64,000 nucleotides of DNA from Algoriphagus mannitolivorans DSM 15301 (GCF_000429425.1 NZ_AUBV01000006.1:62001-126000); one strand, 5' to 3'; counted from the first letter of the stretch, positions 42,421 to 52,092 are shown. The notes: generated by a model from the sequence alone, not told the origin. Translations and numbers: made by a program.

Positions 42421-44736
42421 ATGAACCCAAGGAAACTGCTTACTTTTCTATTTGTCCAGGTTGCTGCCTTTTCATTTGCGCAGACAAATAACTCACTTGT
42501 CAATCTGGTGAATCCATATGTGGACAGTAAAAATTCCCGTTGGTTCTTTTTTAACACAGCCACCCGTCCTTTTGGGATGGTGAACTTGAGTCCGGACACA
42601 GACATGGACACGGATTGGGGTTCGGGTTACCGCTACGAAAGTGATTCGATCAAGGGGCTTAGCCATATTCACGCTTGGCAGCTTTCTGGAGTGTCCGTGC
42701 TACCTGTCTCCAACATCAATTTGCAGAAAAAAACAGATTTTGGATCTCCTTTTTCCCATGATTCAGAAATAGTAAAGCCTGGCTACCATCAGCTTTTCTT
42801 GGAGCGATATGGGATAAAAGTAGAGTTGACATCTACGCTGAGAGTAGGGTTTCATCGCTACACTTTCCCCAAAAATTCTCCTCAGCAAGTCATGATCAGA
42901 CTTGGTGGAATGCTGGGCCCCTCTGAAATTCTGGATGGGGAAATTGTCCAGATCAATCCGACTACTTTCCAAGGCTATTTGATTAATGGGGGAAATGTCC
43001 GCAGACCGTTGGATACACATGTCTTTTTTGCCATTCAACTTAATCGTCCTATTTCAGGGATCAAAGGCTGGTCAGAAAAAGGAGTGACTTCTTATTTGTC
43101 TGAGATTCGTGGTAAAAACTCTGGGGCACTGTTGAGTTTTGATTCTTCAGAGGAGGAATTGCTCATGAAAGTGGGGATTTCCTATGTCAGTGCAGAGCAG
43201 GCAATGATGAATTTAAATTCTGAATTGGCCCATTGGGATTTTGAACAAGTAAAGCAAGAATCTTTCGAGGAATGGAATAGCTATTTGGGCAGAATTCAAG
43301 TCGAAGGAGGCACTGAGAAGGACCGCAGAAGATTCTATACCGACCTTTTTCATGCGCTTCAGGGAAGAAGGACGATTTCAGATTTTGATGGAAAATATGC
43401 CGACATGACCAGTGGCAAACTTTTGGTGAAGCAAATCCCCCTGAATGAGTCGGGAAAGCCCGCTTTCCGACATTTCAATTCGGATTCTTTCTGGGGCGCC
43501 CAATGGACCATCAATACGCTATGGCATCTCGTTTACCCAGAGATTACTGAGGAATTTGTCAACTCCATGCTTCGGTACTATCAGGATGGAGGATTGATTC
43601 CTCGCGGTCCATCCGGTGGCAATTACACCTATGTGATGACGGGAGCTTCCAGCACTCCGTTTATCGTCAGTGCTTATCAGAAGGGAATTCGGGGATTTGA
43701 CGTGAATATGGCCTATGAAGGACTGAAAAAGAATCACCGTCCGGGAGGAATCATGGAGCGGGCAGGATATGAGCATAAGACGACTTTGGGGGGAGGGTTT
43801 CAGCATTATTTGAGAATAGGTTATGTTCCTTGGCCTATTCCGGAAGGCAGAAGGTTTGGATATCACCAAGATGGCCCAAGTTTGACATTGGAATATGCTT
43901 ACCAAGACTGGACCTTGGCACAGTTGGCTTTGGCTTTGGGTGATGAGGCGACAGCTGATGAGTTTTTGCAGCGATCTGCCTATTATAAAAATACTTTTGA
44001 TCCTGTGTCAGGCTGGATGCGTCCAAGAGATGTGAAAGGAAATTGGAAAACGCCTTTTGATCCTTATGAATACAATGCTGGATTCAACGAAGCCAATGGA
44101 AGTCAGGGAACCTGGTTTGTGCCCCATGATCTGGAAGGGCTGGCGGAATTGATGGGAGGAAAAGAGAAGGCCATTGAAAGGTTGAATGCCTCATTCGTAG
44201 AATCTGAAAAATTGGGCTTTACTTCAGGCACTTCTCATGCTCAAGAAACTCATCCCGAATACCGTAGAATCCCGATAAATTATGGGAATCAACCCTCCAT
44301 TCAAACAGCTTTTATTTTCCACAAACTCGGGAGGCCTGATCTCACTCAATATTGGTCTAGAGCGATTGTAAAAAGAGTTTATTCAGATTTAAGTCCTGAA
44401 AACGGGTACAACGGAGATGAGGATCAAGGATTGATGGGAAGCTTGGCCGTACTGATGAAGGTGGGCCTGTTTCAAATGAATGGAGGAACAGAAGCGGATC
44501 CAGCATACCAAATTGGCAGTCCTATTTTTGATCGAGTTACCATTAGTCTGAACCCAAACTATTATTCTGGTAAACAATTCGTCATCAAGGCGGAATCAAA
44601 CAGTCCCACCCATGTGTATGTGAAAGGGGCGAAATGGAGAAATCAAATTCTTGAGCATCTGGAACTTACCCACTCTGAAATTACAGAGGGAGGGGAGCTC
44701 GTACTGCAAATGAGTGAAGTGCCGAGCCGGTTTTGA
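42421..44736 (+). CDS. Glycoside hydrolase family 92 (alpha-mannosidase)
   Basis: The 771-residue exported protein has a signal peptide ending SFAQ near 21. The N-terminal beta-sandwich starts VNPYVDSKNSRW and carries the GLSHIH stretch near 80. The catalytic (alpha/alpha)6-type domain follows with WGAQWTINTLWHLVYPE near 360 and the conserved GDEDQGLMG near 661. GH92 enzymes are exo-acting, calcium-dependent inverting alpha-mannosidases that trim mannans and N-glycans. The linkage specificity cannot be read. A GH130 gene lies about 4 kb away. Confidence 0.92.
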   Translation: MNPRKLLTFLFVQVAAFSFAQTNNSLVNLVNPYVDSKNSRWFFFNTATRPFGMVNLSPDTDMDTDWGSGYRYESDSIKGLSHIHAWQLSGVSVLPVSNINLQKKTDFGSPFSHDSEIVKPGYHQLFLERYGIKVELTSTLRVGFHRYTFPKNSPQQVMIRLGGMLGPSEILDGEIVQINPTTFQGYLINGGNVRRPLDTHVFFAIQLNRPISGIKGWSEKGVTSYLSEIRGKNSGALLSFDSSEEELLMKVGISYVSAEQAMMNLNSELAHWDFEQVKQESFEEWNSYLGRIQVEGGTEKDRRRFYTDLFHALQGRRTISDFDGKYADMTSGKLLVKQIPLNESGKPAFRHFNSDSFWGAQWTINTLWHLVYPEITEEFVNSMLRYYQDGGLIPRGPSGGNYTYVMTGASSTPFIVSAYQKGIRGFDVNMAYEGLKKNHRPGGIMERAGYEHKTTLGGGFQHYLRIGYVPWPIPEGRRFGYHQDGPSLTLEYAYQDWTLAQLALALGDEATADEFLQRSAYYKNTFDPVSGWMRPRDVKGNWKTPFDPYEYNAGFNEANGSQGTWFVPHDLEGLAELMGGKEKAIERLNASFVESEKLGFTSGTSHAQETHPEYRRIPINYGNQPSIQTAFIFHKLGRPDLTQYWSRAIVKRVYSDLSPENGYNGDEDQGLMGSLAVLMKVGLFQMNGGTEADPAYQIGSPIFDRVTISLNPNYYSGKQFVIKAESNSPTHVYVKGAKWRNQILEHLELTHSEITEGGELVLQMSEVPSRF

Positions 44737-44779
44737 TTGAGGAGTACTTGATTTTAACTAAAAGGGTTTAATCAAATAT

Positions 44780-45682
44780 TCAATCTTCCTGAACATATTT
44801 CCTCCAATTGTGCTGCTCTTGGAAGCCTAAGACCTCACGGATTTTTCGGTTGGAGAATAGAGCCTCATGTTCTTCCAATTCATATTTCAGAGGAACTCGA
44901 GGGAAAAACCTTTCCGCAAGCTCCTTGCTGGGAATCACAGCGCCATTGTGGTCATTCCCTGCATTGAATATTTGAAAGCCCAAGCCGTCTTTTTTCAAAC
45001 ACAAGTCCACGATTTGACCTAAATCTCTGGCATCGATATAACAAAAGGCATTTCGTCTCCGCACTTGTGGATGCTTGAAGTAATGTGGGAAAAGCTCTGC
45101 GTATTCATGGGGTTCAATCACATTTCCGATTCTCAGGGCATAAATATCCACGCCAGTTCTTCGCTGAAAAGCCCGGGCGGTTTGCTCATTGACTACTTTG
45201 GAAAGTCCGTAGCTGTCCATAGGATTGACGTCATATTCCTCGTCAAGAGGAAGATATTCCGGATCGGTTTTTCCATCAGAAAAGCAAATCCCATATGTCG
45301 TTTCAGAGGAGGCGATGATGATTTTTTTGATTCCAAGTTTAACAGCAGCCTCAATCACATTATAGGTTCCGACGGTATTGACCCGAAAAGTTTCATTGTC
45401 GGGTTTGATCAATATGCGAGGGACGGCCGCAAAATGAACCACCGCATCAAATTTGGGTACCCCAGTTCCCGGTTCCATCTCATCAAACCCAGCGTACATG
45501 CTCATCGCATTAAACATCTGACCTGAATCCGTAATATCTGCTGTAAGATTATCCACTCCGGGGTGATTGAGTGGTGTCAGATCTACATTGAGGACTCGGT
45601 GGCCTTGTTCCAAAAGATAGGGGATGACGTGTTTTCCGGCCTTGCCAGAGCCTCCTGTGAAAAGAATGCGAAGTTTTTGCAT
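44780..45682 (-). CDS. NAD-dependent epimerase/dehydratase (extended SDR)
   Basis: The 300-residue protein has the NAD(P) motif TGGSGKAG at 9-16, the catalytic Ser/Thr region SSETTYG near 125 and YGLSK near 158-162. It belongs with the UDP-glucose-4-epimerase-like NAD-dependent enzymes that act on sugars or other alcohols. The substrate is unknown. It ends convergent with GH92 and has no adjacent nucleotide-sugar genes. Confidence 0.85.
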   Translation of the reverse strand: MQKLRILFTGGSGKAGKHVIPYLLEQGHRVLNVDLTPLNHPGVDNLTADITDSGQMFNAMSMYAGFDEMEPGTGVPKFDAVVHFAAVPRILIKPDNETFRVNTVGTYNVIEAAVKLGIKKIIIASSETTYGICFSDGKTDPEYLPLDEEYDVNPMDSYGLSKVVNEQTARAFQRRTGVDIYALRIGNVIEPHEYAELFPHYFKHPQVRRRNAFCYIDARDLGQIVDLCLKKDGLGFQIFNAGNDHNGAVIPSKELAERFFPRVPLKYELEEHEALFSNRKIREVLGFQEQHNWRKYVQED

Positions 45683-45780
45683 AAATGGTTCAGATGTAAT
45701 GCGATTGACAATTCTTGGTTTAGAAAAAGTCTATCAATTATAAGATTTACTAGATAATACACTCTGTTGAAATCAAACGC

Positions 45781-48270
45781 TTATTTAGCTTTAAATAATG
45801 ATTCATAATATTGGGATTTTTCCAAATTTCCTTTCTCTTTCCATAAAAGGATTAAATTCCTTACAGCAATTTCGGATTGACCATATTTCAAAGAATTCTC
45901 ATAATTGGAAATGGCTAGGTCCTTCTGGTTTTGAATCAAATACAAGGTCCCCAAATTCACATAAGTTTGGAAAAAATCAGGAGATTCTGCTTCCAAGGAT
46001 TTTGTGTAATAGTTGATGGCTTTTTTATAATCTTTTTCAAAATTGGTAGCAATAAAACCCAGGTTCTTTAGAGAAAAGTAGTCCTTTGGGTTTTCCTTTG
46101 AAACTCGCTCAAAGATTTCTTTTGCCTTAGTTATTTCGTTTTCTTGTAAAAGGCTATGTGCCCAGGAGTTTAAGAAGTTTGGTAATTCCTTTGGATTTCC
46201 ATATTTCTCAAAGTCTGATAAACTTTTTTCAAAATAATTAGCTGCTTCTTTGTAATTGCCTACATTATAACTGTCTATTGCCTCTTGATATAAAGGGACT
46301 TTTAAGCGATAGGTGTAGCTCTCTTTAAGTTTTGCTACTAGGGTGTCAGAAGGGAAGTAATAATGTGCAGAATCCATCAGCTGGAGTGCCTTTTCATTAT
46401 TCCCAATTTTGCTATTTAGTGCAGCATTGTATTTCCAAGCTTCTATTTCACCTTTGTTTTTGACTGAAAAACTATCCAGAAGATTAATAGCATCTTCTTC
46501 TCTTCCTAAACCTTCCAGAATATTTGAATAGGTTTTGGCGTAGATGTAGTACTTGGGTTTTTGGGTGTAAGCGATTTTGATATACTTTTCAGCGCTATCA
46601 AGTTGGTTTAATTTTAAATATGCCGCAGAGATATAGAATTCTCTTTTGGTGTCAAAAGGATTTGGATTTTCTTCTAAAATGTTGATTGCTTCTTGGAATT
46701 TATTTTCTTTGATAAGATAGGAAGCTATTATTGTATTAATAGGTTCTGCTGAACTTGATAAATTTGGGATTTTTGGAAAATTTTCTGTTAAATATTCAGC
46801 GTTTAACATTTTGTTTTCTACAAAAGATGACTCTTTTATTAAGCGTTGCGTTTGAAGAGATTTTACATTTAGGTATAAAAAATAAATTGTAGGTGTTGTT
46901 ATTATTAACAATACAATAGTTATAAACTTATAAATCTTATTTGATTTGAATTGAATTATATCCCATGTTATACTTTCAGAGTTGGCTATAGCTAAGCTTA
47001 AATAAATTATAAATAAGGATTGAATTTCTGGTCGATCTTGTGGAAAATTAAATAAGGCGTCAAAGGTGTAGGCAATTAATCCAAATGTTGCCAAAAAATG
47101 TAAATCCAGACTTCCAATTGTTTTTCTTCCTCTTAAATAATTCAGCATGTTTGAAAAAGAAAAGAAAAATATTCCTATAAAACAAAGACCTCCAAATATT
47201 CCAGTTTCTGCTATGATCTCAAGAAAATCATTGTGAACTTTATAGTGGTAAGTAAAGTCAGCCCTTGAAAGGTTTTCTTTTTCCAATATTCTAATTTTCC
47301 AATTTCCTAATCCAACTCCTAATAGAAAATCATTTTTTATAAGGTCTTTTGTTAGTCCCCAAGAAATAGACCTTTCACTTGCTGTGACATCTGATTGAAT
47401 CGTTGCAAGACGATTTGTGACGCTTTGATCATAAATACTTCCTGTTTTTGGATATAAGTTAGTTTGTACGAAAGAGAATGTTATCCAAGAAAAAATTAGA
47501 ACTGTGAGGTAGGTTAGTAGTAGGTTGATTTGACTTTTATTTTTTTCTTTTAAGTAAATTATGATGATGAATATAAAGTAGAATATGGAAATAACTAGTA
47601 ATGCTAAATACATAGATCTAGTACTTAAGAATAACGTTGCTAAAATCCCAAATAAAAGACTGGTTATTCCTATTTTCTTTCTCCAAGAATTCTGAAAAGT
47701 CAATAGAAAAAGGGAAAAGGGTAATTTGATTAATATTGCTGCAGATAAAATATTTTTGTTTGAATATCCTGCTTTTATTTCAATAATGTCTGGTAATTTT
47801 CTGTTAATAAAATTGTTTATTTCAATAAATACCTGAATAGAATCAAATATTAGCAAGGCAGACATGGCAATTGCCAAATGCGTGATTGGTTTTTTGTCCT
47901 TGAGTAATACGGACGATAATATCCAGACTGCAGTAAAAACATTGAATATTTTACTGAAATGAATTATTGATTCCGATAAATTTATTGATTTTACAAAAGA
48001 AAGTAAGGATATTAGAATAAGTCCTGTATAAAGAATCCCTATTTTTGTTTTTATAAAATGAAAAAAGTCAACTGAATTAATCACATTAGACTTTGTGAAA
48101 AGTGCGCTTGCTAAAATTAATAGATTGAATATTGTTATAGCTAAAAAATTGGGACCATTGGTATCAAATGAGTTAAAGTTTGGGGTAAATATGGTAATAA
48201 ATCCATATCCGAAAAGTATTATTAAACTTGTCCAATTAATTGGCTCTAAGTTCTGAGATTTTTTCTTCAT
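45781..48270 (-). CDS. O-antigen ligase/polymerase-like membrane protein with TPR domain (AT-rich)
   Basis: The 829-residue protein has about 12 membrane segments (about 10-440) with a large loop carrying GVGLGNWKIRI and the Wzy_C-type VHNDFLEIIAETGIFGG near 345-365. A soluble C-terminal half with tetratricopeptide repeats follows (about 510-829). It probably joins or polymerises glycans at the outer face of the inner membrane. Base composition is AT-richer than its neighbours, and no other polysaccharide genes are next to it, which fits horizontal transfer. The acceptor is unknown. Confidence 0.78.
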   Translation of the reverse strand: MKKKSQNLEPINWTSLIILFGYGFITIFTPNFNSFDTNGPNFLAITIFNLLILASALFTKSNVINSVDFFHFIKTKIGILYTGLILISLLSFVKSINLSESIIHFSKIFNVFTAVWILSSVLLKDKKPITHLAIAMSALLIFDSIQVFIEINNFINRKLPDIIEIKAGYSNKNILSAAILIKLPFSLFLLTFQNSWRKKIGITSLLFGILATLFLSTRSMYLALLVISIFYFIFIIIIYLKEKNKSQINLLLTYLTVLIFSWITFSFVQTNLYPKTGSIYDQSVTNRLATIQSDVTASERSISWGLTKDLIKNDFLLGVGLGNWKIRILEKENLSRADFTYHYKVHNDFLEIIAETGIFGGLCFIGIFFFSFSNMLNYLRGRKTIGSLDLHFLATFGLIAYTFDALFNFPQDRPEIQSLFIIYLSLAIANSESITWDIIQFKSNKIYKFITIVLLIITTPTIYFLYLNVKSLQTQRLIKESSFVENKMLNAEYLTENFPKIPNLSSSAEPINTIIASYLIKENKFQEAINILEENPNPFDTKREFYISAAYLKLNQLDSAEKYIKIAYTQKPKYYIYAKTYSNILEGLGREEDAINLLDSFSVKNKGEIEAWKYNAALNSKIGNNEKALQLMDSAHYYFPSDTLVAKLKESYTYRLKVPLYQEAIDSYNVGNYKEAANYFEKSLSDFEKYGNPKELPNFLNSWAHSLLQENEITKAKEIFERVSKENPKDYFSLKNLGFIATNFEKDYKKAINYYTKSLEAESPDFFQTYVNLGTLYLIQNQKDLAISNYENSLKYGQSEIAVRNLILLWKEKGNLEKSQYYESLFKAK

Positions 48271-48294
48271 AAATTTTATATAAATTTTCTTTAG

Positions 48295-48981
48295 TTACTT
48301 CAAAGTGTCTCTGGTAAATGGTACAAACCGAACTGGAAATAAAACTTTGGTTCTGATTTTACCTTTCTTTTTCTCTAAAATCCTAAGTTCCTGAGTATTG
48401 GAAGTTGGGCCGACAGGAATGATCATTTTCCCTCCTTCTTTTAATTGGTCGATCAAAGGCTGGGGAACTCTTTCAGGAGCGGCAGTGACAATGATCGCGT
48501 CAAAGGGTGCCTCCTCAGGCCAACCAAGATATCCGTCCCCGATTCGTACTTGTACATTTTTATACCCTAGTTGGGCAAGATCTTTTTGTGCTTTTTTTCC
48601 CAATTCCTCCACTATTTCAATGGTAAATACGTCTTTTACTATCTCACCCAATACAGCCGCTTGGTATCCCGAGCCCGTTCCGATTTCCAAAACCTTCATC
48701 TCAGGTTTGGGATCAATTGCTTCCGTCATAAAGGCTACAATATAAGGTTGTGAAATGGTCTGTCCATTTCCAATCGGCAAAGGAGTGTCCTCGTAGGCCA
48801 AATGACGCACATCTCCCGGGACCAATTGGTGTCTGGGTACCTTGAGCATCGCTTGGAGAACTGCGTTGTTCTTGATTTCCCTGGCTTCCAATTGGCTTTT
48901 AACCATGTTTTTGCGCAAGGTTTGGTAATGGCCAGTTTGAGCCATTGTAGTAAGGAAAATCAGCAACAGCAATCGGAGCAT
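48295..48981 (-). CDS. pcm: Protein-L-isoaspartate O-methyltransferase with signal peptide
   Basis: The 228-residue protein matches PIMT: VPRHQLVP near 49-56, LPIGNGQTISQPYIVAFM near 68-85, the SAM-binding VLEIGTGSGYQAAVL near 97-111 and DAIIVTAAPERVP near 157-169. It repairs isoaspartyl residues by methylation. An N-terminal hydrophobic stretch ahead of the usual start (about 2-16) suggests export to the periplasm. That would be odd for an enzyme that needs S-adenosylmethionine, but the segment may be only a membrane anchor. It is divergent from GH130. Confidence 0.9.
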   Translation of the reverse strand: MLRLLLLIFLTTMAQTGHYQTLRKNMVKSQLEAREIKNNAVLQAMLKVPRHQLVPGDVRHLAYEDTPLPIGNGQTISQPYIVAFMTEAIDPKPEMKVLEIGTGSGYQAAVLGEIVKDVFTIEIVEELGKKAQKDLAQLGYKNVQVRIGDGYLGWPEEAPFDAIIVTAAPERVPQPLIDQLKEGGKMIIPVGPTSNTQELRILEKKKGKIRTKVLFPVRFVPFTRDTLK

Positions 48982-49104
48982 TGTAGGGAAATGTTTGCCG
49001 GAAATTTTTTTAATATACCAAATTTGAAAGGCAAAGGGAATCTAAAAGAAGCTTTGGATTTCGCTTGTGTATATTTCCTTTGCGTCTGTATTAGAAAAAA
49101 TCTC

Positions 49105-50208
49105 ATGATGACTCGAATTATTACTCTTCTTCTGGTTTGCCTTTTATCTTATTCTGCATTTCCTCAGGAAAAACCCTGGATGTTGGGACCTTTCCAGCGT
49201 CCTGAAAATGCGCAACCGGTCATTTCACCATTGCCAAATTCTTCCTTCCAAGACCCAATGTCTGGGCGGAAAGTCTTTTGGGAATCCATGGCAACCTTTA
49301 ATCCTGCCGCAATTGTGAAAAACAATCAGGTGCATTTGATTTATCGGGCAGAGGAAAAGTTGGGGGAAAAAGAAATTGGAGGCCATACCTCCCGCTTGGG
49401 AATGGCGGTTTCCTCAGATGGATTCAATTTTGTCCGGGAGAATCAGCCGTTCTTTTATCCTGATAATGACTCCCAAAAAAAGTATGAATGGACAGGAGGT
49501 ACGGAAGATCCTCGAATTGTGGAGACTGAGGAAGGGCTATATGTATTGACTTATACCCAATGGAACCGGGATGTGCCCCGATTAGCCGTTGCCACCTCCA
49601 AAGACCTGCGAACTTGGGAAAAGCACGGACCTATTTTTGAAAAGTGGAAGGATGGAAAATACCATAACACCGAATCCAAGTCTGGAGCGATTGTTACCCA
49701 ACTGAAAAATGGAAAGCTGGTAGCAGCAAAAATCCATGGGAAGTATTGGATGTATTACGGGGTGCCACATATCTGGCTGGCTACTTCCGAGGACTTGGTT
49801 AATTGGACTCCGGTGGAAAATCATGAAGGTAACCGGGTGCCAGTCCTGAGCCCAAGGCCGGGATTTTTTGATTCCTGGTTGGTAGAAGCAGGACCTCCTC
49901 CAGTCCTTACCGAGGATGGAATTTTAGTCCTGTACAATGCCGGAAATTCCCAGCCAGTCGGGGTAAAGAATTTGGGAAACCGGGTCTATACGGGTGGGCA
50001 GGCTTTGTTTGATGCTCAAGAACCTTGGAAATTGCTGGATAGGACTGATTCACCTTTTATCCAACCTGAGTTGCCTTTTGAAAAATCCGGCCAATATCCT
50101 GAAGGAACCACCTTCTTGGAAGGCTTGGTTTACTTCCATGGAAAATGGCTGCTTTACTATGGAACCGCTGATTCTATGGTCGGGGTGGTGAGTGCTCCGG
50201 TCAAATAA
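49105..50208 (+). CDS. Secreted GH130 family enzyme (mannoside phosphorylase/hydrolase type)
   Basis: Read from the ATG at 49105 (or 49108), the protein has 367 residues. It has a signal peptide ending SAFPQ near 21 and a five-bladed propeller with FNPAAIV near 65, GGTEDPRIVET near 134 and the repeated FDSWLVEAGPPPV near 255. GH130 members break beta-mannosides with phosphate or water. An upstream in-frame ATG at 48802 would add 101 unrelated residues antisense to pcm and is rejected. Export suggests action on extracellular mannan, matching the GH92 enzyme nearby. Confidence 0.85.
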   Translation: MMTRIITLLLVCLLSYSAFPQEKPWMLGPFQRPENAQPVISPLPNSSFQDPMSGRKVFWESMATFNPAAIVKNNQVHLIYRAEEKLGEKEIGGHTSRLGMAVSSDGFNFVRENQPFFYPDNDSQKKYEWTGGTEDPRIVETEEGLYVLTYTQWNRDVPRLAVATSKDLRTWEKHGPIFEKWKDGKYHNTESKSGAIVTQLKNGKLVAAKIHGKYWMYYGVPHIWLATSEDLVNWTPVENHEGNRVPVLSPRPGFFDSWLVEAGPPPVLTEDGILVLYNAGNSQPVGVKNLGNRVYTGGQALFDAQEPWKLLDRTDSPFIQPELPFEKSGQYPEGTTFLEGLVYFHGKWLLYYGTADSMVGVVSAPVK

Positions 50209-50232
50209 CCCGACTTCCAAAAAATATAGCAT

Positions 50233-50261
50233 ATGGTAGGTTAGGTAAGCTTACCTACCAT
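50233..50261. terminator. Inverted repeat between convergent GH130 and deiminase genes
   Basis: ATGGTAGGT (50233-50241) and ACCTACCAT (50253-50261) pair around an 11-base loop. There is no clear T run, so a terminator is possible but not certain. Confidence 0.4.
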
Positions 50262-50324
50262 GTATTATCAAATATCATATCTCTGAATTAATAGGATTAA
50301 GTCATTTAGACCTTTGACGAGAAT

Positions 50325-51158
50325 CTATCTACGAATATTCCAACTGATGCAATTCAGAATACCCCCATTACGGGCAAGATCATTGGCTTCAATAGGGATA
50401 ATGGAATGATTGGGAAATACCTGATTCAGTATTTCAAGTACTTCATCATCTTCATCGAATCCAAAAACCGGGACAAAAATCACCTTTTCCATCTGGAGGT
50501 AATTGATGTAATCTCCATTGGCATGATCATTACTGGAGTTTCCATAAACATTGTAGGGAAGCTTGATTACTTTCAATCCGGTATTGTGAAGGGCAATTTC
50601 GTAGGCTTCATAGAACTTTTTGGGTTCTTTGGAATAGTCATTTGCCAAGACGGTATGCTCGTCCACAAAGCGAACCATTCCGTCGGCATGCCCCGTGAAA
50701 TCTCCGGGCTGAACCGGTAAAAGAAATAATCGGTCCAATTCTAAAAGGCTTTGAAGCTCATCCAATAAATCATTCCTTTTCCAATCGGGATTGTCTTCAA
50801 AAATCCGATCCGTGATAAAAGCCTGATGGGCTGAGCGAACCAGGTTTCCACCATCCAATACGATTTCAGATTTCTGGACTTGAATTCCTAAACCGGCACA
50901 GATGCCATCGACATCGGATTTGGTTTTTTCATATTTCTTGAATTTCAGGTAACTGGGATCATAGCTGAACTGTACAAACTTCTCCCCAACCTGAATTGGC
51001 ATATAGTCCACTGCCCAGACATCTTTGGTATTGGGTAAAAAATCGAAAGCCACTTTCTGCTTATTTAATTCTTTTTCCAATCGTGCATAAAACTCAGGAT
51101 ACTTTTTGGGAAGCGTATCAGCTAGGTAAAGAAAGTTGGTTTGGGAGTCGGGAGTCAT
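50325..51158 (-). CDS. Agmatine deiminase/peptidyl-arginine deiminase family (PAD_porph) protein
   Basis: The 277-residue protein keeps the guanidino-group active-site set: DYMPIQ near 50, DGGN near 102, FTGHADGM near 154-161 and the C-terminal catalytic Cys in GGILNCISW near 266-274. It would convert arginine-type guanidino groups to ureido groups with release of ammonia. It is shorter than agmatine deiminases (about 350-370). There is no signal peptide. It overlaps the upstream glycosylase-like gene by four bases, so both are co-translated. Confidence 0.85.
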   Translation of the reverse strand: MTPDSQTNFLYLADTLPKKYPEFYARLEKELNKQKVAFDFLPNTKDVWAVDYMPIQVGEKFVQFSYDPSYLKFKKYEKTKSDVDGICAGLGIQVQKSEIVLDGGNLVRSAHQAFITDRIFEDNPDWKRNDLLDELQSLLELDRLFLLPVQPGDFTGHADGMVRFVDEHTVLANDYSKEPKKFYEAYEIALHNTGLKVIKLPYNVYGNSSNDHANGDYINYLQMEKVIFVPVFGFDEDDEVLEILNQVFPNHSIIPIEANDLARNGGILNCISWNIRR

Positions 51159-51670
51159 TTTTTTGGATCTATCGAGAAAGCATAGTTTCTTCCATGCATT
51201 CCATTGATCTGTGCATTTTTTCCCAATCCTTTTCTGGGACCTGCGGTTATTGGTAAAGATTCAAGACCTTCTTTTTGGATCAGTTTGGTTTGAATGGAAC
51301 CCTCAAATGCATTAAACCCACTGAATAATGTCATGGCACAAATCATTGGACCTTTGATTACCTTTTTCTCATTTAAGTCATAAATTCCACGAATTAAGAT
51401 TCCACCTGTTCCTTCAAGTTCAGAATTATCCAAGGCAATGTCCACTCCAGAATAATGAAAGAACCAATCCCCAGCTTTCGGTTGAATGTGATTTCTTCCG
51501 TAGGTGGATTGATCTGGATGAGTTTTTGAATTCCAATAAAACTCGATCTCTATTAACCGATAGAGTTGATCATTTTTCTGAATTGCATACTGATCAAAAA
51601 GAATTCTTGCGATTTCTTTAAATCCGGTTTCGTTTTCTTTCTCAGGTGTGATTTTTAAAAAGTTCATCAA
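51155..51670 (-). CDS. Remote methylpurine-DNA-glycosylase-like protein
   Basis: The 171-residue protein is not a confident family member, but the order of short motifs follows the Aag/MPG fold: RLIEIEFYWN (38-47, with E41 and E43 where the catalytic Glu region would be), RN at 59-60, DWFFHYSGVDIALD (68-81), GGILIRGIYD (89-98) and AGPRKGLG (143-150). An Aag-type enzyme would remove alkylated purines from DNA. It could instead be an unrelated small protein. It is translationally coupled to the deiminase gene by a four-base overlap. ATG codons at 51670 and 51667 are both possible starts. Confidence 0.4.
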   Translation of the reverse strand: MMNFLKITPEKENETGFKEIARILFDQYAIQKNDQLYRLIEIEFYWNSKTHPDQSTYGRNHIQPKAGDWFFHYSGVDIALDNSELEGTGGILIRGIYDLNEKKVIKGPMICAMTLFSGFNAFEGSIQTKLIQKEGLESLPITAGPRKGLGKNAQINGMHGRNYAFSIDPKK

Positions 51671-51711
51671 TGTCGGATAGATTTTTATGTTTTTTAATAT
51701 TAATTCAAAAG

Positions 51712-52092
51712 TTAGAAAGGAAGGGGGGTATCATCTTCTATTTGTCTTTTGCCGACACTTTTTGGATCGTTTAATTCCTTAAATAAATTTTCTATAGTTT
51801 CATCTACTTTAAAAAACTCTCTTTTAGCAGTATTATGTAGTCTACTTAAAATATCAAAATCATCATCACCTTTATAAGCTACAAAATTGTCTATTTTATC
51901 TCCATAGGAATTATATATTGCGAAGTCAATTGCTTCTATTCCGTTTTCTACCCAAGTATCTGTAGTTACAGCGCCCTTTTCTAAAAACAATTTAAATTCC
52001 TCATTTCTAGAAGTTTTTCCCCAAATAGCTTTTTTGGCCTCGGTTTTATTTATTATAGCATCGATAAGTTTTGATATGTTATTCGGTATCAT
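51712..52092 (-). CDS. Hypothetical 126-residue protein (AT-rich cassette, gene 2)
   Basis: I do not recognise the family. The product is acidic and helical, with no membrane segment and no catalytic motif that I can see. The DNA is clearly AT-richer than the deiminase gene. Its start overlaps the stop of the upstream membrane-protein gene by four bases, so the two are a unit. The position next to a duplication scar suggests accessory DNA. Confidence 0.65.
   Translation of the reverse strand: MIPNNISKLIDAIINKTEAKKAIWGKTSRNEEFKLFLEKGAVTTDTWVENGIEAIDFAIYNSYGDKIDNFVAYKGDDDFDILSRLHNTAKREFFKVDETIENLFKELNDPKSVGKRQIEDDTPLPF

Noticed and set aside
48802..49104. 101-residue N-terminal extension of the GH130 protein
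   Set aside because: It is antisense to pcm and precedes a clear signal peptide at 49105.
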